Below, in pieces: positions 61,197 to 64,000 of a stretch of 64,000 nucleotides of DNA. Below the pieces are notes generated by a model, which searched no databases, had not been told where the DNA came from, and saw only the letters and a list, made by a program, of their open reading frames with translations. Both the position numbers and the translations under genes were made by a program. Numbering within the stretch: the first letter of the stretch is position 1; every line of letters begins with the position of its first letter. This stretch comes from Microbacterium sp. (GTDB lineage Bacteria; Actinomycetota; Actinomycetes; Actinomycetales; Microbacteriaceae): assembly GCF_031179285.1 (NCBI RefSeq), contig NZ_JAPSHY010000007.1, forward strand, positions 92,588-156,587. The letters are read 5' to 3'.

Positions 61197-64000
61197 CTAG
61201 ACGAGGGAACGCAGCACGTACTGCAGGATGCCGCCGTTGCGGTAGTAGTCGGCCTCGCCGGGGGTGTCGATGCGCACGACCGCATCGAACTCCACGGTCT
61301 GCTTGCCCTCGGGCGAGTTCTCGCTCGGGGCCGCCGTCACATGCACCGTCTTCGGGGTCACTCCGTTGTTGAGTTCCTCGAGTCCCGTGATCGAGACGAT
61401 CTCGGTGCCGTCGAGGCCGAGCGACTCCCAGCTCTCCCCCGCCGGGAACTGCAGCGGCACGACGCCCATGCCGATGAGGTTGGAGCGGTGGATGCGCTCG
61501 AAGCTCTCGGTGATGACGGCCTTGACACCGAGGAGGCTGGTGCCCTTCGCCGCCCAGTCACGGGACGACCCGGAGCCGTACTCCTTGCCGCCGAAGATGA
61601 CCAGTGGGATGCCCTCGGCCTGATAGTTCTGGCTGGCGTCATAGATGAACGACTGCGGCGCTCCCGGCTGCGTGAAGTCGCGGGTGAACCCACCTTCGAC
61701 CTCGGCGCCGTCGTTGACGGCACGGACCAGCTGGTTCTTCAGGCGGATGTTCGCGAAGGTGCCGCGGATCATCACCTCGTGGTTGCCTCGACGCGAACCG
61801 TAGGAGTTGAAGTCCTTCTGGCGGACGCCGTGCTCTTCGAGGTACTTCGCCGCCGGCGTGCCGGATTTGATGTTGCCGGCCGGGCTGATGTGGTCGGTCG
61901 TGACGGAGTCGCCCAGCGTCGCGAGCACGCGCGCGCCGGTGATGTCTGCGACGGGCGTCAGCTCCATCGTCATGCCTTCGAAGTACGGAGGACGACGCAC
62001 GTAGGTCGACTGGTCATCCCACTCGAAGACCGGTCCCGTCGGCGTGGGCAGGCTCGTCCAGCGCTCGTCGCCGTCGAAGACGGTGGCGTACTGCTTGATG
62101 AACTGCTCGCGCGAGATCGACGAGTCGATGATCTCCTGCACCTCGTCGGTCGCCGGCCAGATGTCCCGGAGGAACACGTCGTTGCCGTCGGCGTCCTGGC
62201 CGAGCGCATCGGTCTCGAAGTCGAAGTGCATGGACCCTGCGAGCGCGTAAGCGACCACCAGCGGCGGTGACGCCAGATAGTTCATCTTCACGTCGGGGCT
62301 GATGCGGCCCTCGAAGTTCCGGTTGCCCGAGAGCACGGCCGTGACGGCGAGGTCGTTCTCGTTGATCGCGGCCGAGACCTCCTCGATCAAGGGTCCCGAG
62401 TTGCCGATGCAGATCGTGCAGCCGTAGCCGACCGTGTAGAAGCCGAGGCCCTCGAGATCTTTGTCGAGACCGGACTTCTCGTAGTAGTCGGTGACGACCT
62501 TCGAGCCGGGGCCGAGCGTGGTCTTCACCCACGGCTTCTGCTTCAGCCCGCGCTCACGTGCCTTGCGGGCGAGCAGCCCGGCGGCGATCATGACCGACGG
62601 GTTGGAGGTGTTGGTGCACGAGGTGATCGCGGCGAGTGTGACCGCTCCGTTGTCGAGGAAGTACCTCTGGCCGTCAGGGGTCGACACCTCGACCGGGTTC
62701 GACGCCGGGTGCGGGCCGCCGCTGAAGAGCAGCATGGACTCGGCGTGCTCGGTCTCGTGCTGGTGAGAGACGCCTTCCGCGGCGACATGCTCGTGCTCGA
62801 CACCGGGCGCAGTGCCGGGATCGGATGCCGGGAACGTCCCCTCGACCTCGACGGTCTCCTCGCCGACCTGGGCGTAGTTCAGGATGTCCTTCTCGAACTG
62901 CGCCTTGGACTCCGAGAGCAGGATGCGGTCCTGCGGTCGCTTGGGACCTGCGATCGACGGAACGACGGTGCCGAGGTCGAGCTCCATGTACTCGCTGAAC
63001 ACCGGCTCGACGGCCGGATCGTGCCAGAGGCTCTGCTCCTTGGCGTACGCCTCGACGAGGGCGACGGCCTGCTCGTCGCGTCCGGTGAGCCGCAGATACT
63101 CGGTGGTGACGTCGTCGATCGGGAAGATCGCCGCCGTCGAGCCGAACTCGGGGCTCATGTTGCCGATGGTGGCGCGGTTCGCGAGCGGCACCGATGCCAC
63201 GCCCGCACCGTAGAACTCCACGAACTTGCCGACGACGCCGTGCTTGCGCAGCATGTCGGTGATCGTGAGCACGACGTCGGTCGCGGTGACGCCCGCCGGG
63301 ATCTCGCCGGTCAGCTTGAAGCCGACGACGCGCGGGATGAGCATCGAGACGGGCTGGCCGAGCATGGCCGCCTCCGCCTCGATGCCGCCGACGCCCCAGC
63401 CCAGCACGCCCAGGCCGTTGACCATCGTGGTGTGAGAGTCGGTGCCGACACAGGTGTCGGGGTAGGCCTGGAGGACGCCGCCGTTGGTGCGGTCGTAGAT
63501 GACCTTGGCGAGGTGTTCGATGTTGACCTGGTGGACGATGCCGGTACCGGGAGGGACGACCTTGAAGTCGTTGAACGCGGTCTGGCCCCAGCGCAGGAAC
63601 TGGTAGCGCTCACCGTTGCGCTCGTATTCGATCTCGACGTTGCGCTCGAGGGCGTTGTCGCTGCCGAACAGATCCGCGATGACCGAGTGGTCGATGACCA
63701 TCTCGGCCGGAGAGAGCGGGTTGATCTTGTTCGGGTCTCCGCCGAGAGCGGTGACCGCCTCGCGCATGGTGGCGAGGTCGACGATGCAGGGGACCCCGGT
63801 GAAGTCCTGCATGACCACGCGCGCCGGCGAGAACTGGATCTCTGTGCTGGGCTCGGCCGCGGCATCCCACGATCCGAGCGCTTCGATCTGCGCCTTCGTG
63901 ACGTTCGCACCGTCCTCGGTGCGAAGCAGGTTCTCCAGGAGCACCTTGAGACTGAAGGGGAGCTTGTCGAAACCGGGCACCGTGTCGATGCGGAAGATCT
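61197..64000 (-). CDS. acn: Aconitate hydratase A, 5' end outside the window
   Basis: About 934 residues visible; the N-terminus (roughly the first 20) lies beyond the right edge, since the frame stays open to the last base with [18 protein letters not shown]. It catalyses citrate-isocitrate interconversion in the TCA cycle. The [4Fe-4S] cysteines are in [23 protein letters not shown] sequence and [34 protein letters not shown] and [17 protein letters not shown] are also diagnostic. An Ala/Glu/His-rich insert ([20 protein letters not shown]) in the middle is typical of actinobacterial AcnA. Confidence 0.96.
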   Translation of the reverse strand, partial: IFRIDTVPGFDKLPFSLKVLLENLLRTEDGANVTKAQIEALGSWDAAAEPSTEIQFSPARVVMQDFTGVPCIVDLATMREAVTALGGDPNKINPLSPAEMVIDHSVIADLFGSDNALERNVEIEYERNGERYQFLRWGQTAFNDFKVVPPGTGIVHQVNIEHLAKVIYDRTNGGVLQAYPDTCVGTDSHTTMVNGLGVLGWGVGGIEAEAAMLGQPVSMLIPRVVGFKLTGEIPAGVTATDVVLTITDMLRKHGVVGKFVEFYGAGVASVPLANRATIGNMSPEFGSTAAIFPIDDVTTEYLRLTGRDEQAVALVEAYAKEQSLWHDPAVEPVFSEYMELDLGTVVPSIAGPKRPQDRILLSESKAQFEKDILNYAQVGEETVEVEGTFPASDPGTAPGVEHEHVAAEGVSHQHETEHAESMLLFSGGPHPASNPVEVSTPDGQRYFLDNGAVTLAAITSCTNTSNPSVMIAAGLLARKARERGLKQKPWVKTTLGPGSKVVTDYYEKSGLDKDLEGLGFYTVGYGCTICIGNSGPLIEEVSAAINENDLAVTAVLSGNRNFEGRISPDVKMNYLASPPLVVAYALAGSMHFDFETDALGQDADGNDVFLRDIWPATDEVQEIIDSSISREQFIKQYATVFDGDERWTSLPTPTGPVFEWDDQSTYVRRPPYFEGMTMELTPVADITGARVLATLGDSVTTDHISPAGNIKSGTPAAKYLEEHGVRQKDFNSYGSRRGNHEVMIRGTFANIRLKNQLVRAVNDGAEVEGGFTRDFTQPGAPQSFIYDASQNYQAEGIPLVIFGGKEYGSGSSRDWAAKGTSLLGVKAVITESFERIHRSNLIGMGVVPLQFPAGESWESLGLDGTEIVSITGLEELNNGVTPKTVHVTAAPSENSPEGKQTVEFDAVVRIDTPGEADYYRNGGILQYVLRSLV

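Overview
The window is GC-rich bacterial chromosome with dense, short-gapped gene order typical of Actinobacteria. Supporting marks are a Cys-poor S4 protein, a DUF349 protein, DUF3000 next to RNase D, the pdxS-pdxT / yebC / ruvCAB / yajC-secD-secF / relA run, solitary treS-maltokinase, and frequent TANNNT -10 boxes 6 nt before a start codon. The gene set and order fit Microbacteriaceae, most likely Microbacterium or a close relative (inference; no rRNA is present to confirm it). I see no insertion sequence, prophage, CRISPR array, rRNA operon or replication origin. This is largely core chromosome with a few accessory single genes.

Layout. 1-6.4 kb: cell-wall and translation genes on the minus strand (mltG 5' part, ruvX, alaS, a small membrane protein, rpsD, rarA), then a small plus-strand membrane protein. 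6.5-12.8 kb: a nitrite assimilation block, nirB-nirD-cysG-like-hemD/winged-helix fusion, transcribed leftward with 4-nt overlaps and facing a nitrite/formate channel gene. 13-15 kb: a DUF349 protein and an AbiEi-like orphan. 15-24.5 kb: the leftward chain yebC, a methyltransferase, ruvC, ruvA, ruvB, yajC, secD, secF, relA. 24.5-32 kb: a PLP-dependent decarboxylase and an aminoglycoside-phosphotransferase-like gene on the plus strand, a frameshifted DUF402 gene, and the vitamin B6 cluster (pdxT, pdxS, a divergent MocR regulator, pdxY). 31.6-35.4 kb: HIT hydrolase, thrS and a FUSC transporter. 35.4-41.1 kb: small accessory genes (photolyase, isochorismatase-like, DUF3224, a GIY-YIG-like protein, a dehalogenase-like hydrolase, a Pr6Pr membrane protein) around four tRNA genes (Val-GAC, Cys, Gly and, opposed, Val-CAC). 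41.1-46.6 kb: maltokinase-treS, a small acidic protein, an SPW-repeat protein and a DUF1611 protein. 46.6-54 kb: solo PemK/MazF-like protein, amt with a GlnR-type box, zapE, sulfurtransferase, sufE, a hydrolase, DUF3000 and rnd. 54-64 kb: thiolase and the fused beta-oxidation protein, an SPFH-like protein, a membrane protein, dxs, and acn running off the right edge.

How parts work together. The nir block and amt are the nitrogen-uptake genes; the amt promoter has a perfect GTAAC-N6-GAAAC GlnR-type site and the nirB promoter has a degenerate four-part version. The B6 cluster couples de novo PLP synthesis (PdxS/PdxT) with salvage (PdxY) and its regulator. RuvCAB, RuvX, RarA and photolyase form a DNA-repair theme, with an SOS-like element before ruvA. 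The most consistent unadvertised signal is promoter architecture: about ten genes have a -10 hexamer exactly 6 nt before the start codon, implying leaderless mRNAs. One 10-bp stretch (52260-52269) appears to supply -10 elements to two divergent genes. No clearly new multi-gene defence or biosynthetic system was found.
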